A stretch of 64,000 bases of DNA from Regnicoccus_A sp014224355 (GCF_050920705.1 NZ_CP154799.1:1364001-1428000), one strand, 5' to 3'; counted from the first letter of the stretch, positions 50,430 to 59,744 are shown. A program made the numbers and translations. The notes: a model not told the origin generated them from the sequence alone.

Positions 50430-51107
50430 ATGATTCCCTGCCTCGACGCAATCCTTGTTGAACCCCCCCAGCCCGTGGCCTTCGCCACGGCCTGGGCCTG
50501 GCAACGGGGCCTGCAGGCCCGGCTGCTGAGCGATCCCGACGGGCCTGAGGCTCTGCTGCTGCTTCAGCATCCCCCCTGCTACACCCTGGGCCGGGGGGGC
50601 AGCGAGCGGTTCCTGCGCTTCGATCCCGCCGATCCCCCTGCCCCGCTGTTCCGCATCGACCGCGGTGGGGAGGTGACCCATCACCTCCCCGGCCAACTGG
50701 TGGCCTATCCGGTGCTGGCCCTGCAGCGCCACGGCGGAGACCTCCATCTCTACCTTCGAGAGCTGGAGGGCGCCGTGCTCGATGTGCTCCAGGCCGTCGG
50801 GCTGAAGGGGGAGCGGAAGGCGGGTCTCACAGGGGTCTGGCTGGAAGGGCGCAAGGTGGCGGCGATCGGGGTGGGTGCCCGTCGCTGGATCAGCCAGCAC
50901 GGCCTCGCCCTCAACGTGAACTGTCCCCTGGAGGGTTTCGGCGCCATTGTTCCCTGCGGCCTCAGCGGTCATGGGGTGACGCGCCTGAGCGACTGGTGCC
51001 CGGGCCTGACCACCGCCCAGGTGCAGCCCCTGCTGCGCCAGGCCCTGGCGCGGCGGTTCGGGTTGCGATTCCGCCCACCGAATCCCTCGGAAGTGACCTG
51101 GCAGTGA
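50430..51107 (+). CDS. lipB: Octanoyl-ACP:protein N-octanoyltransferase
   Basis: LipB moves octanoyl groups from ACP to lipoyl domains for lipoate synthesis. The 225-residue protein has LLLQHPPCYTLGRGGSERF, the GGEVTHHLPGQLVAYPVLAL block, the catalytic-cysteine and lysine region TGVWLEGRKVAAIGVGARRW, and GLALNVNCPLEGFGAIVPCGL. The E2 subunit gene 2.6 kb away encodes one likely substrate. It is divergent from hpf and precedes the acyl ligase gene. Confidence 0.95.
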   Translation: MIPCLDAILVEPPQPVAFATAWAWQRGLQARLLSDPDGPEALLLLQHPPCYTLGRGGSERFLRFDPADPPAPLFRIDRGGEVTHHLPGQLVAYPVLALQRHGGDLHLYLRELEGAVLDVLQAVGLKGERKAGLTGVWLEGRKVAAIGVGARRWISQHGLALNVNCPLEGFGAIVPCGLSGHGVTRLSDWCPGLTTAQVQPLLRQALARRFGLRFRPPNPSEVTWQ

Positions 51108-51137
51108 TAAGCCTGAGCCGCGCTTCGGGACTGGACG

Positions 51138-53138
51138 ATGGACGCCAAGGCCTCTGACGGGACGCTTTCAGGCGGCAAACTCCCAGACGGCAAGGCCTCG
51201 ATGCTCTGGGAGGGGGACCGACTCGATCAACGGGCCCTGGCGGAACGCGACGACTGGAGCGAGCTGCAGGGGCTGGAGGGACTCTGGCCGATCCTGGCCC
51301 GGCGGCACGGTGAGGCCATCGCTCTCGACGCTCCCCACGCCCATCCGCCCGAGCAGGTGTCGTTCCAGGAGCTCGACGCCCGCATCCAGGCGGCAGCGGC
51401 AGCCTTCGCGGCCCTCGGCCTCAGGGAGGGTGACGTGGTGGCGCTGTTCGCGGAGAACAGCCCCCGCTGGCTGGTGGCGGATCAGGGAATCATGCGCCGC
51501 GGAGCTGCCGACGCCGTACGTGGCAGCAGCGCCCCACCCGAGGAACTGCGCTACATCCTCGACGACTCCGCTGCGGTGGGCCTCGTGGTGGAAACCGCTG
51601 GCCTGCTGGAGCGGCTGGCCCTTCAGAGCGACGTCCTGAGCCGGCTGCGCTTCGTGGTGCTGCTGGAGGATGGGCCTCATGCCGGGGAGGACAGTCCCCA
51701 GGTCCCCGGGCCACGGCGGCTGAGCTGGCAGACCTTCCAGGCCCTCGGCCGAGGTGAGCCGGCTGCCGCTCCTCCCAGCGCCGGTCCCGAGCGGCTGGCC
51801 ACCTTGCTGTACACCTCGGGCACCACGGGGCGCCCGAAGGGGGTCGCCCTCAGCCACGCCAACCTGCTGCATCAGCTGCGCACCCTCGGGGTGGCGGTGG
51901 CTCCACGGCCGGCTGATCGGGTGCTCAGCGTGCTGCCGATCTGGCATGCCTACGAGCGCACCGCCGAGTATTTCCTGCTCTCCTGCGGGTGCCGCCAGAG
52001 CTACACCACCCTCAAGCACCTGCGCCCCGATCTGCAGCGCGTCCGGCCCCAGTACATGATCAGCGTGCCGAGGCTGTGGGAGGCCCTGCTGGCGGGCTTT
52101 GAGGACGCCCTCGAGGCCATGCCCCCCTCCCGCAAGGGTCTGATCAGCCAGGCCCTGCGGCTGAGCCGCTGGCATGGGCTGTCGCGCCGTCGCGCCCTCG
52201 ATCTCACCCTTGAGCACGAATCGCTGCCTCGCCGCCTGGCCGCAGGCCTGGGTTGGCTGCTGAGCTGGCCCGGCCATGGGCTGGCCTCCGCCCTGCTCTG
52301 GCCCAAAGTGCGCCAGCAGCTTTCGGGAGGGGCCCTGCGCACCGCCATCAGTGGCGGTGGGGCCCTGGCCCTGCACGTGGATGGCTTTTTCGAGGCGATC
52401 GGCATCGAGCTGCTGGTGGGCTACGGCCTCACCGAAACCAGCCCGGTGCTGGCCTGCCGTCGTCCCTGGCGGAACCGGCGCGGCAGTGCCGGGCAACCGC
52501 TGCCGGCAACGGAACTGCGCATCGTCGATCCCGAAAGCGGGGAGCTGCTGGGCTGGCGGCAGCGGGGACGCGTGCTCGCCCGAGGCCCCCAGGTGATGGC
52601 CGGATACTTCGGCAGGCCCGAGGCCACCGCTGCGGTGCTGGATGGGGCCGGCTGGTTCGACACGGGTGATCTGGGGCAGCTTCTGCCCGATGGAACCCTG
52701 GTGCTCACAGGCCGGGCCAAGGACACGATCGTGCTCAGCAGTGGCGAGAACATCGAGCCGGGTCCCCTGGAAGAGGCTCTGGTGGCCCATCCCCTGGTGG
52801 AGCAGGTGATGCTGGTGGGTCAGGACCGCCGTCAGCTTGCGGCCCTGCTGGTGCCACGCGCCGAACCCCTGGCTGCCTTTGCCAGGGCCAGGGACTTGCC
52901 CGCCCCGCAGAGCGGTGGAACCGGTACTGACCGGGCCCTCCTCAAGGCCCTCAGCGGAGAGTTCAACCGGCTGCTGGCGGCCCGGCCGGGCTCGCGCCCC
53001 GACGAACGACTGGCGGGGGTGGCCCTGGTGGAGCCCTTCTCGATCGACAATGGTTTGCTGACCCAGACCCTCAAGCAGCGCCGGGATCGCATCACCGATC
53101 GCGACGGGGCGGCGATCGAGGCGATCTACCGGGGCTGA
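51138..53138 (+). CDS. AMP-forming long-chain acyl-CoA/acyl-ACP synthetase
   Basis: The 666-residue protein is an ANL-superfamily ligase with LLYTSGTTGRPKGVALSH (P-loop), VLPIWHAYERTAEYFLL, GYGLTETSPVLACRRPW, GWFDTGDLGQLLPDG and the catalytic lysine region FSIDNGLLTQTLKQRRD. In cyanobacteria the single such enzyme (Aas) recycles free fatty acids by joining them to ACP or CoA. The first 30 residues are variable and the start may be ATG 51138 or 51201. It follows lipB by 30 bases. Confidence 0.9.
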   Translation: MDAKASDGTLSGGKLPDGKASMLWEGDRLDQRALAERDDWSELQGLEGLWPILARRHGEAIALDAPHAHPPEQVSFQELDARIQAAAAAFAALGLREGDVVALFAENSPRWLVADQGIMRRGAADAVRGSSAPPEELRYILDDSAAVGLVVETAGLLERLALQSDVLSRLRFVVLLEDGPHAGEDSPQVPGPRRLSWQTFQALGRGEPAAAPPSAGPERLATLLYTSGTTGRPKGVALSHANLLHQLRTLGVAVAPRPADRVLSVLPIWHAYERTAEYFLLSCGCRQSYTTLKHLRPDLQRVRPQYMISVPRLWEALLAGFEDALEAMPPSRKGLISQALRLSRWHGLSRRRALDLTLEHESLPRRLAAGLGWLLSWPGHGLASALLWPKVRQQLSGGALRTAISGGGALALHVDGFFEAIGIELLVGYGLTETSPVLACRRPWRNRRGSAGQPLPATELRIVDPESGELLGWRQRGRVLARGPQVMAGYFGRPEATAAVLDGAGWFDTGDLGQLLPDGTLVLTGRAKDTIVLSSGENIEPGPLEEALVAHPLVEQVMLVGQDRRQLAALLVPRAEPLAAFARARDLPAPQSGGTGTDRALLKALSGEFNRLLAARPGSRPDERLAGVALVEPFSIDNGLLTQTLKQRRDRITDRDGAAIEAIYRG

Positions 53139-53216
53139 GCCCTCAGCCACTCCCCTGCCCCGTTGGTTGACCGCTGGGCTGCGGGCTGAGAGCCTGGTCG
53201 CTGCGACCGCTCTCCC

Positions 53217-53660
53217 ATGACCGAAGGCCACACGCTCACCATCAAGCGCACGATCACCGTGCGGGCCGTGGTCACCCCCCGCTGGAAGGAGGACGCCGAG
53301 CGGGAGCTGAGCGCGGCGGTCAGCAACAGCGACCAGCAGCTGGCCCAGCTGGAGCAGGAGGGTCAGCAACTGGTGGATGAGATCCGCCGCCAAAGCCTCA
53401 ATCCGCTCGATCCCCGGGTGCAGGAGCAGGTGGCTTCGGTGCAGCAGCAGGTGGCGGCCAAGCGGGCCGAATTCGAGGAGCAGAAACGCACCCTGATCGA
53501 GCAGCAGCGCCAGGTGCGTGATCTTGAGTTTGATCAGATCGTCGACCAGGGCCAGATCGAGGGCACCTGCAAGGTCAAGGTGGGCGACAATCTGGTGGAG
53601 AAGCTGCAGGTGGCCGTCCTGGTGCGCGACGGCGTCGTGCAGGCCATCGAAGGGGGCTGA
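53217..53660 (+). CDS. YlqD-like coiled-coil protein
   Basis: The 147-residue protein has an N-terminal LTIKRTITVRAVVTPRWKE strand region, then a long coiled coil (about residues 30-110, rich in Gln and Glu: QQLAQLEQEGQQLVDEIRRQ, VASVQQQVAAKRAEFEEQKR) and a C-terminal DNLVEKLQVAVLVRDGVVQAI strand. This pattern matches the YlqD family, whose role is not known. It lies between the acyl ligase and the E2 gene. Confidence 0.8.
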   Translation: MTEGHTLTIKRTITVRAVVTPRWKEDAERELSAAVSNSDQQLAQLEQEGQQLVDEIRRQSLNPLDPRVQEQVASVQQQVAAKRAEFEEQKRTLIEQQRQVRDLEFDQIVDQGQIEGTCKVKVGDNLVEKLQVAVLVRDGVVQAIEGG

Positions 53661-53727
53661 GGCTCCCGGCGCAGCGGGAGGGGTCGCACGTAAAATCCGC
53701 ACGCAGCCTGCATTTGGGATCAGGACT

Positions 53728-55098
53728 TTGGCGACCCACGAAATCTTCATGCCCGCCCTGAGCTCCACGATGACGGAGGGCAAGATCGTGGAGTGGCTGA
53801 AGAAGCCCGGGGACCGCGTCGAGCGGGGCGAGTCGGTGCTGGTGGTGGAGTCCGACAAGGCCGACATGGACGTCGAGGCGTTCCAGGAAGGCTTTCTGGC
53901 CTCGGTGTTGCTTCCTTCTGGCGGCACAGCCCCTGTGGGTGAAACCATCGGTCTGATCGTTGAAACCGAAGCGGAGATCGCGGCGGCCCAGGCTTCAGCG
54001 CCGGCCGCCCCTGCGGCTGCTCCAGCGGCCGAGCCGGCGCCCGCGCCCGCAGTCGCCACGGCTTCCGCTGCGCCCGCCGCGGCTTCGGTGGCTCCTCCGG
54101 CCCCGGCACCAGTGGCGGCACCTGCGCCTCCCGTACCGGCGCCCGTCGCCACCCCGATGCCCGTGGCCGCAGACGGACGCCTGGTGGCCACACCCCGCGC
54201 CCGAAAGCTCGCCGGTCAGCTGGGTGTGGCCCTTGAGAGCCTGCGAGGCAGTGGGCCCCGTGGTCGTATCCAGGCCGACGATGTGGAGCGGGCCGCCGGA
54301 CAGGCCGCCAGCGTGCCGCGGGTGGCTGAGGGCTCTGCCCCGGCAGTTTCCGCTGCGGCCGGTGCCGTGGCATCCGGCAATGGCTCAGCGGCGGCGGCAC
54401 CCGCCGGCCAGTGCTTCGGCAACCCTGGCGACACAGTCGCCTTCAACACCCTGCAGGCGGCGGTCAACCGCAACATGGTGGCCAGCCTGGCGGTGCCCTG
54501 CTTCCACGTGGGCTACACGATCACCACCGACCGGCTTGATGCCTTCGCCAAGTCGGTGAAGAGCAAGGGCGTCACCATGACCGCCCTGCTCGCCAAGGCC
54601 GTGGGTGTGGTGCTGGCCCGTCATCCCCAGGTCAATGCCTCCTTCAGTGAGGCAGGAATGGTGTATCCCCCAACGATCAATGTGGCTGTGGCGGTCGCCA
54701 TGGATGACGGCGGCCTGATCACACCCGTGCTGCCCACGGCCGATCGCACCGACCTCTACAGCCTCTCGCGCACCTGGGCCGACCTGGTGGCCCGTTCCCG
54801 CTCCAAGCAGCTCAAGCCGGAGGAGTACAGCACAGGCACCTTCACTCTCTCCAACCTTGGCATGTTCGGGGTCGACCGTTTCGATGCGATCCTCCCTCCC
54901 GGAACCGGAGCGATCCTGGCGGTGGCGGCCTCCCGCCCTGCGGTGGTGGCCGGCAAGGATGGTTCGATCGCCGTCAAGCGACAGATGCAGGTGAACCTCA
55001 CGGCGGATCACCGGGTCATCTACGGCACCCACGCCGCAGCCTTCCTCAAGGACCTGGCCCAGCTGATCGAGACGGCACCCGAAAGCCTGGCCCTCTGA
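53728..55098 (+). CDS. Pyruvate dehydrogenase E2, dihydrolipoamide acetyltransferase
   Basis: E2 is the core of the pyruvate dehydrogenase complex and transfers acetyl to CoA. The 456-residue protein has a lipoyl domain (residues 1-80, lipoyl lysine in ESDKADMDVE at Lys44), a 70-residue Ala/Pro linker, an E1/E3-binding domain (TPRARKLAGQLGVALESLRGSGPRGRIQADDV in pieces), a second linker and the CAT domain ending TADHRVIYGTHAAAFLKDL with the HRxxxG-type active site. TTG 53728 gives the usual MATHEIFMPALSSTMTEG start. The ORF that begins 70 codons earlier overlaps ylqD and is rejected. Confidence 0.95.
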   Translation: MATHEIFMPALSSTMTEGKIVEWLKKPGDRVERGESVLVVESDKADMDVEAFQEGFLASVLLPSGGTAPVGETIGLIVETEAEIAAAQASAPAAPAAAPAAEPAPAPAVATASAAPAAASVAPPAPAPVAAPAPPVPAPVATPMPVAADGRLVATPRARKLAGQLGVALESLRGSGPRGRIQADDVERAAGQAASVPRVAEGSAPAVSAAAGAVASGNGSAAAAPAGQCFGNPGDTVAFNTLQAAVNRNMVASLAVPCFHVGYTITTDRLDAFAKSVKSKGVTMTALLAKAVGVVLARHPQVNASFSEAGMVYPPTINVAVAVAMDDGGLITPVLPTADRTDLYSLSRTWADLVARSRSKQLKPEEYSTGTFTLSNLGMFGVDRFDAILPPGTGAILAVAASRPAVVAGKDGSIAVKRQMQVNLTADHRVIYGTHAAAFLKDLAQLIETAPESLAL

Positions 55099-55112
55099 CT
55101 TCCTTCGTTTCG

Positions 55113-56288
55113 TTGGCCCCACAGGCCCCTGCACCCCTGAGCGAACCCCCCGCCGATCTGCGGCTCTCCAGCTACGACTACGTCCTGCCGCCGTCCTTCA
55201 TTGCTCAGACGCCAGCTGAGCCGCGCCACTCGGCCCACCTGCTGGCCCTTGGCGCTTCGGGTGGCTCAGGTCCTGAACAGATCCGGCATCTGCGTGTCTG
55301 GGATCTTCAGGCCGAGCTGCACCAGGGTGATCTGCTCGTGGTCAACGACACCCGGGTGCTGAAGGCCCGGCTGCAGGCCCGCCGCTCCAGCGGGGGTGCC
55401 GTTGAGTTGCTGGTGCTTCAGCCCTACGACAGCGCCACTCCCCAGGAGGCGGCCGTGGAGGCCAGCGACAGTTGCTGGATCTGCCTGGTGAGGCCTGGCA
55501 AGCGGGTGCGGCCGGGGGAGATCCTTCAGCTGGAGGCCATCGGCCAGCCGTCTCTGCCCCTGGAGGTGGTGGCCGTCGATGGGTCCACGGGGGGGCGGGT
55601 GATCCGCTTCCCTCCCGGTTGCAACGATGCGGCTGCGATCGAAGCGCTGCTGCAGCAGTACGGGGCGATGCCCTTGCCCCCGTACATCCAGCGGCATGAT
55701 CCCCAGGAGGACAGCCGCTACCAGACCCGCTACGCGGCCCGACCTGGCGCGGTGGCTGCACCGACGGCGGGCCTGCACCTCAGTGATGATCTGCTGGAGG
55801 CCATGGAGGCCAGGGGCGTGGCGATCGCCAGCGCCACCCTGCACGTGGGAATCGGCACCTTTCGACCTCTGGAGGACGAAGACCTCACCGGACTGAATCT
55901 GCACAGTGAGTGGGTGGAGATCAGCCAGGCGCTGGTGGAGGCGGTGGCTGCCTGCCGCCGGAGGGGTGGTCGGGTGATCGCCATCGGAACCACCAGCGTC
56001 CGCAGCCTGGAAGGAGTGGCGGCGCTGAATGGCGGAGCGTTGGTGCCGTTCCGCGGGCCGGTGAACCTGGTCATCCAGCCCGGTTTCCGTTTTCAGGTGG
56101 TGCAGGGACTGCTCACGAACTTCCACCTGCCCCGCAGTTCGTTGCTGCTGCTGGTCAGTGCGCTGATCGGGCGCCGGCGCCTGCTGGAGCTCTATGAAGA
56201 GGCCAAGCGGGAAGGGTACCGCTTCTTCTCCTATGGCGATGCCATGTGGATTCCACCGGAGGCGGTGCTGGAGGCGGCGCGCCCCTGA
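55113..56288 (+). CDS. queA: S-adenosylmethionine:tRNA ribosyltransferase-isomerase
   Basis: QueA adds the epoxycyclopentane ring to preQ1 in tRNA during queuosine synthesis. The 391-residue protein has LRLSSYDYVLPPSFIAQTPAEPR in pieces, GDLLVVNDTRVLKARLQA, MPLPPYIQR, RYQTRYAARPGAVAAPTAGLH, VGIGTFRPLEDEDL, and FHLPRSSLLLLVSALIG. A TTG at 55113 is used as start; it lies 14 bases after the E2 stop. The YhhQ-type precursor transporter in this window fits the pathway. Confidence 0.95.
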   Translation: MAPQAPAPLSEPPADLRLSSYDYVLPPSFIAQTPAEPRHSAHLLALGASGGSGPEQIRHLRVWDLQAELHQGDLLVVNDTRVLKARLQARRSSGGAVELLVLQPYDSATPQEAAVEASDSCWICLVRPGKRVRPGEILQLEAIGQPSLPLEVVAVDGSTGGRVIRFPPGCNDAAAIEALLQQYGAMPLPPYIQRHDPQEDSRYQTRYAARPGAVAAPTAGLHLSDDLLEAMEARGVAIASATLHVGIGTFRPLEDEDLTGLNLHSEWVEISQALVEAVAACRRRGGRVIAIGTTSVRSLEGVAALNGGALVPFRGPVNLVIQPGFRFQVVQGLLTNFHLPRSSLLLLVSALIGRRRLLELYEEAKREGYRFFSYGDAMWIPPEAVLEAARP

Positions 56289-56296
56289 GCCCTCGG

Positions 56297-56324
56297 GGGC
56301 GGCCGCCGTCTTCGACGGCCGCCC
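56297..56324. terminator. GC-rich hairpin between convergent queA and sodB
   Basis: GGGCGGCCG (56297-56305) pairs perfectly with CGGCCGCCC (56316-56324) around a ten-base loop. It lies between two convergent genes, but no T-run follows on either strand, so it would be a non-canonical, possibly bidirectional, terminator or stability hairpin. Confidence 0.5.
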
Positions 56325-56339
56325 ATGGGCCTGGGCCGA

Positions 56340-56939
56340 TCAGGCGGCAGCCAGATTGGCGGCCACGAAATCCCAGTTCACCAGCTTGTCCAGGAAGGTG
56401 GCCATGTAATCCGGACGCTTGTTCTGGTAATCGAGGTAGTAGGCGTGCTCCCAGACATCCATGGTGAGCAGAGCCTTCTGACCATGGGCCAGGGGCAGAT
56501 CGGCGTTGGCGGTCTTGGTGACCTTCAGGGTTCCTCCATCGAGCACCAGCCAGGCCCAGCCGCTGCCGAACTGGGTGGCACCGGCGGTCTTGAACTGCTC
56601 AACGAAGGCTTCAAAGCTGCCGAAATCGGCGTTGATCTTCTCGGCGAGGGCACCGCTGGGCTGGCCGCCGCCACCGGGCTTCATGCACTGCCAGTAGAAG
56701 CTGTGATTCCAGACCTGGGCGGCGTTGTTGAACACCCCGGCCTTGGAGGCATCGCCCGCCACGCTGGTGATGACGTCTTCAAGGCTCTTGCTGTCGAGAT
56801 CACTGCCTTCCACCAGTTTGTTGAGGTTGGCGACGTAGGCGGCGTGGTGCTTGCCGTGGTGAAACTCGAGGGTGGTCTTGGAGATGTGGGGCTCGAGCGC
56901 GTTGATGTCGTAGGGGAGAGCGGGCAGCGTGTGAGCCAT
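56340..56939 (-). CDS. sodB: Fe/Mn superoxide dismutase (cytosolic)
   Basis: The 199-residue protein dismutates superoxide in the cytoplasm. It starts MAHTLPALPYDINALEPHIS with no signal peptide. Metal ligands are in LEFHHGKHHAAYV (His27), WNHSFYW, and MDVWEHAYYLDYQNKR. The GGGGQPSGALAEKINADFGSFEAF block and the GATQFGSGWAWL region point to the iron form of the family. The frame is intact, which gives a useful comparison with the broken exported copy at 43578. Confidence 0.95.
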   Translation of the reverse strand: MAHTLPALPYDINALEPHISKTTLEFHHGKHHAAYVANLNKLVEGSDLDSKSLEDVITSVAGDASKAGVFNNAAQVWNHSFYWQCMKPGGGGQPSGALAEKINADFGSFEAFVEQFKTAGATQFGSGWAWLVLDGGTLKVTKTANADLPLAHGQKALLTMDVWEHAYYLDYQNKRPDYMATFLDKLVNWDFVAANLAAA

Positions 56940-57086
56940 GAAAACGGTGAAACGAAGGGTGAAAAAGCGGGCAAAGCCCTTGGAGGACCGCCATGTCCAG
57001 CGGCACGACATGGGCAACCTGCTGGGCTCCGGCGGCGCTGGTCGTGGCAGGCGACCCGGGTCTGACACAAACCCGACCAGGGACAG

Positions 57087-57111
57087 CCCCACCGGCGGTC
57101 CACCGGTGGGG
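57087..57111 (-). terminator. GC-rich hairpin downstream of the FKBP gene
   Basis: CCCCACCGG and CCGGTGGGG (57087-57095 and 57103-57111) form a perfect nine-base stem with a seven-base loop. It sits 44 bases after the FKBP stop codon, on the same strand, and 148 bases before the sodB start. No T-run follows, so termination is only likely, not certain. Confidence 0.45.
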
Positions 57112-57154
57112 TCATCCTAACGAGGGGTGACCGTTTCCAGTCGTGAGGGAGGGT

Positions 57155-57811
57155 TCAGCCCCCGACACCAAGCAGTTCCACCACGAAGGTGAGGGTGGCG
57201 TTGGGGGGGATGACGCCACCGGCTCCTCTCTCTCCGTAGGCAAGATCCGGGGGAATCACGAGCTTGCGCTTGCCACCCACCTTCATGCCCGCCACGCCTT
57301 CATCCCAGCCCTTGATCACCCGGCCGGCGCCCAGGGGGAAGGAGAACGGACCGCGTCCGTAGCTGCTGTCGAACTCCTTGCCATTGGCGAGGGTGCCGCT
57401 GTAATTGACCTGAACCGATTGGCCGTTCACGGCTTCAGCGCCATCTCCGACCAGAAGATCGGTGATGCGCAGGCCACTGGGGGTGACCACTTCCTTGGCG
57501 GCCACCATTTCTCCGCCGAGGCCAGCGGCTTCTCCCGCCTGGGTCACGGTGCTGTCAGCAAGGGAGCTGGGATCGGAAGGAGTGTCAGCAGCCATGGTGA
57601 ACAGCGAAGGGTTCGGATCGTCGGGGTCCAGTTCGATCCGGCCGCTGAGGGCGGCCGGTGCAGGGCTGGCCGCCCTGGTCACCGCAGCCATGGAAGTGGC
57701 GGCAGCCCCGTCGTTGCTGGCCTCCACCGTGCTGGGGGAGATCAGCTGACTGGCAAGGGCCAGCAGCAGACAGGCGGCGCAGACGCCGGTGCTGATCAGG
57801 ATGTCACGCAT
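57155..57811 (-). CDS. FKBP-type peptidyl-prolyl isomerase with N-terminal membrane/signal segment
   Basis: The 218-residue protein has an N-terminal hydrophobic segment (ILISTGVCAACLLLALASQL), a low-complexity linker of about 90 residues, and a C-terminal FKBP domain: TPSGLRITDLLVGDGAEAV, VQVNYSGTLANGKEFDSSYGRG, VIKGWDEGVAGMKVGGKRKLVIPPDLAYGERG in pieces. Active-site aromatic and Asp residues are kept. It is likely secreted to periplasm or lumen, where it would fold proline-containing proteins. The start at 57811 is chosen; longer ORFs cross into the next gene. Confidence 0.92.
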   Translation of the reverse strand: MRDILISTGVCAACLLLALASQLISPSTVEASNDGAAATSMAAVTRAASPAPAALSGRIELDPDDPNPSLFTMAADTPSDPSSLADSTVTQAGEAAGLGGEMVAAKEVVTPSGLRITDLLVGDGAEAVNGQSVQVNYSGTLANGKEFDSSYGRGPFSFPLGAGRVIKGWDEGVAGMKVGGKRKLVIPPDLAYGERGAGGVIPPNATLTFVVELLGVGG

Positions 57812-57899
57812 GGGTCGGGAAATGACGGCCGGGCCGAAACGAGCTGAAGGTGATTCTGACAGCGCAGGACGAGCGGACCCCCTTGGAGGGCTTTCACTC

Positions 57900-58241
57900 T
57901 CAGTCGGGAACTTCCGTGCCCTCCCGACGGCTGCGCAGCTGTTGCTCAAGGCGGTCGATGCGCCCCCGCAGCTCATCCACCTCCCGCTGGCGGGACAGCC
58001 CCAGGTCCTGGAGAAAATGATCGATGTTGCGCTCCATGGTGCGTTCCGCCTGCTTTTCCAGCTCAGGGTTCTCCCCCCGCAACGAGCGCATCACGTCGTC
58101 GACAAGCACGGTGGCTTCCCCGGGATCCAGGCGGCCACTGGTGACCCAGGCCTGGGTGACGCTGCGAAGGCGGTCGGCCACCAGCGAACTGGTGCCCAGA
58201 CCCCGCAGGATCAGTTGTTGGAGCAGATTGTCCCGTTCCAT
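57900..58241 (-). CDS. Small coiled-coil protein, unknown (phasin-like layout)
   Basis: The 113-residue protein starts MERDNLLQQLILRGLGTSSL, has a helical middle (SVTQAWVTSGRLDPGEATVLV) and a C-terminal coiled coil (REVDELRGRIDRLEQQLRSRR). Its layout is like phasin-type or PHA-granule-associated proteins and other small cyanobacterial coiled-coil proteins; I do not assign a function. It lies upstream of the FKBP gene on the same strand and is divergent from lnt. Confidence 0.7.
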   Translation of the reverse strand: MERDNLLQQLILRGLGTSSLVADRLRSVTQAWVTSGRLDPGEATVLVDDVMRSLRGENPELEKQAERTMERNIDHFLQDLGLSRQREVDELRGRIDRLEQQLRSRREGTEVPD

Positions 58242-58276
58242 GGCGGCAAGCGCTGACCTCCTGATGATGTCGTTGC

Positions 58277-59744
58277 ATGCCGGTGCAGGCCATGGGAGAT
58301 GACCGGCGCCTGGTGGGGGTCACCGCCCTTGCCGGAGCCCTGGCGGGTCTCTCGCTGGCCCCCCTGGGCCTGGCCCCACTGCTGTGGTTGGCCCTGGTGC
58401 CCCTCTGGAGCTGCGGCCCCGCGGCCGCTGGTCTCTGGGGTGCCGCAGCAGTGCTGGTGAGCCACCGCTGGCTGCTCTGGCTGCACCCTCTCGACTGGAT
58501 CGGCGTCCCCGGCCCCCTCAGCCTGCCGATCTGCCTGCTGTTGTGGCTGGGCTGCGGTCTGGCCGGGGGGCTGCTGGTCGCGACCTGGAGCGCTCTGGTG
58601 CGTTGTCTCGGCCCCCGTCACTTCGCCACGGCGCTGGTGGCCTGCGGGCTCTGGGGTCTGACGGAAGTTTTGCTGGCCACCGGTCCCCTGTTCTGGATCG
58701 GCCTGGGCACCTCTCCGTTGCCGGCCGACCGGCCCCTGGCCGGGCTGGCGGCGCTGGGCGGCGCTGGCCTGGTGGCGGCGGTTCAACTTCTGATCAGCTG
58801 GTTCTGCTGGCACGCCCTGGTGGCCTCGGGAGCCAGCCGGCGGGGCTGGGGGCTGGGCCTGGTGGCGGTGCTGCTGCTCAGCCATGGCCTCGGCTGGAGT
58901 CAGCTGCGGGCGGACCAGGCGGAGCGGGGCGCCCCCTTTCGGGTGCTGGTGCTGCAACCGGCCCTGCCGACCCGGGAGAAGTTCGAGCCTGAGCGCCAGC
59001 GGGGTCTGCTGGTCCAGATCGCCGCTGCCCGCTCGCAGGCGGCCGCTCTGGGGGTACCCCTGCTGCTGCCAGAAGGAACGCTGGTGCTGGGTCAGGCCAT
59101 GCCCGAGGCCGACGCGGAAGTGCTCAGCGGAGGCTTCCGCCTCGAGGGGGGAGGAGCTGCGCAGCAGTGTGCTGCGTTTCCTGCCCGGCCAGGCCCAGGC
59201 CTCGGGTTGGGTCGACAAGTCAAGGGTGGTCCCCCTCGGTGAATGGGTTCCCCTGGCGCGGCTCTGGCGCTGGAGCGGACTCTCGGCCGTGGGGGGTGTG
59301 GAGCCTGGCCCCCCTTCGCGCCTGCTGATGCGTTCGGGTGCCGATCCGGCGGTGGCGATCTGCTACGAGCTGGCCGATGGTGTGGCCTTGAGGAAGGCCA
59401 GCGCGGCAGGCGCCGGTTGGTTGATGGCCAGTGCCAATCTCGACCCCTATCCGGCCTTGCTGCGCGATCAGTTCACGGCTCTGGCCCAGGTGCGTGCGAT
59501 CGAAACGGGCCGCTGGCTGGTGAGTGCTGCCAACACCGGCCCCAGCCTGGTGATCGATGGGCAGGGGCTGATCCGAAACGCTTTACCCCCGGAGCAGTCA
59601 GAGCTGGGGGTGTTCGAACTGGAGCTGCTGAGCCGTGCCACGAGCTATCAAATCTGGGGCGAAGCGCCTCTGATCCTGATGATTCTGCTCGGGGGAGCTG
59701 GGTGTTTCTGGTATCGCCGCCCTCGCTCGGGCCGTTCCCACTGA
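58277..59744 (+). CDS. lnt: Apolipoprotein N-acyltransferase, frameshifted in this sequence
   Basis: Lnt adds the third acyl chain to lipoproteins. The first frame has about eight membrane segments (LAGALAGLSLAPLGLAPLLW to LVAVLLLSHGLG), then the nitrilase-like part starts with PFRVLVLQPALPTREKFE and LLLPEGTLVLG, with the catalytic Glu in LPEG. The second frame continues EELRSSVLRFLPGQA, KSRVVPLGEWVPL, AICYELADG with the catalytic Cys, and ASANLDPY. The break is at a run of six G (59146-59151); five G restore LEGEELRSSVLRF and one protein of about 488 residues. An inserted base in the sequence is inferred. Confidence 0.88.

Noticed and set aside
51168..54191. A 1007-codon minus-strand ORF
   Set aside because: It is antisense to the acyl ligase, ylqD and E2 genes, has Ala/Gly/Gln-rich composition typical of GC-rich shadow frames, and shows no motif.
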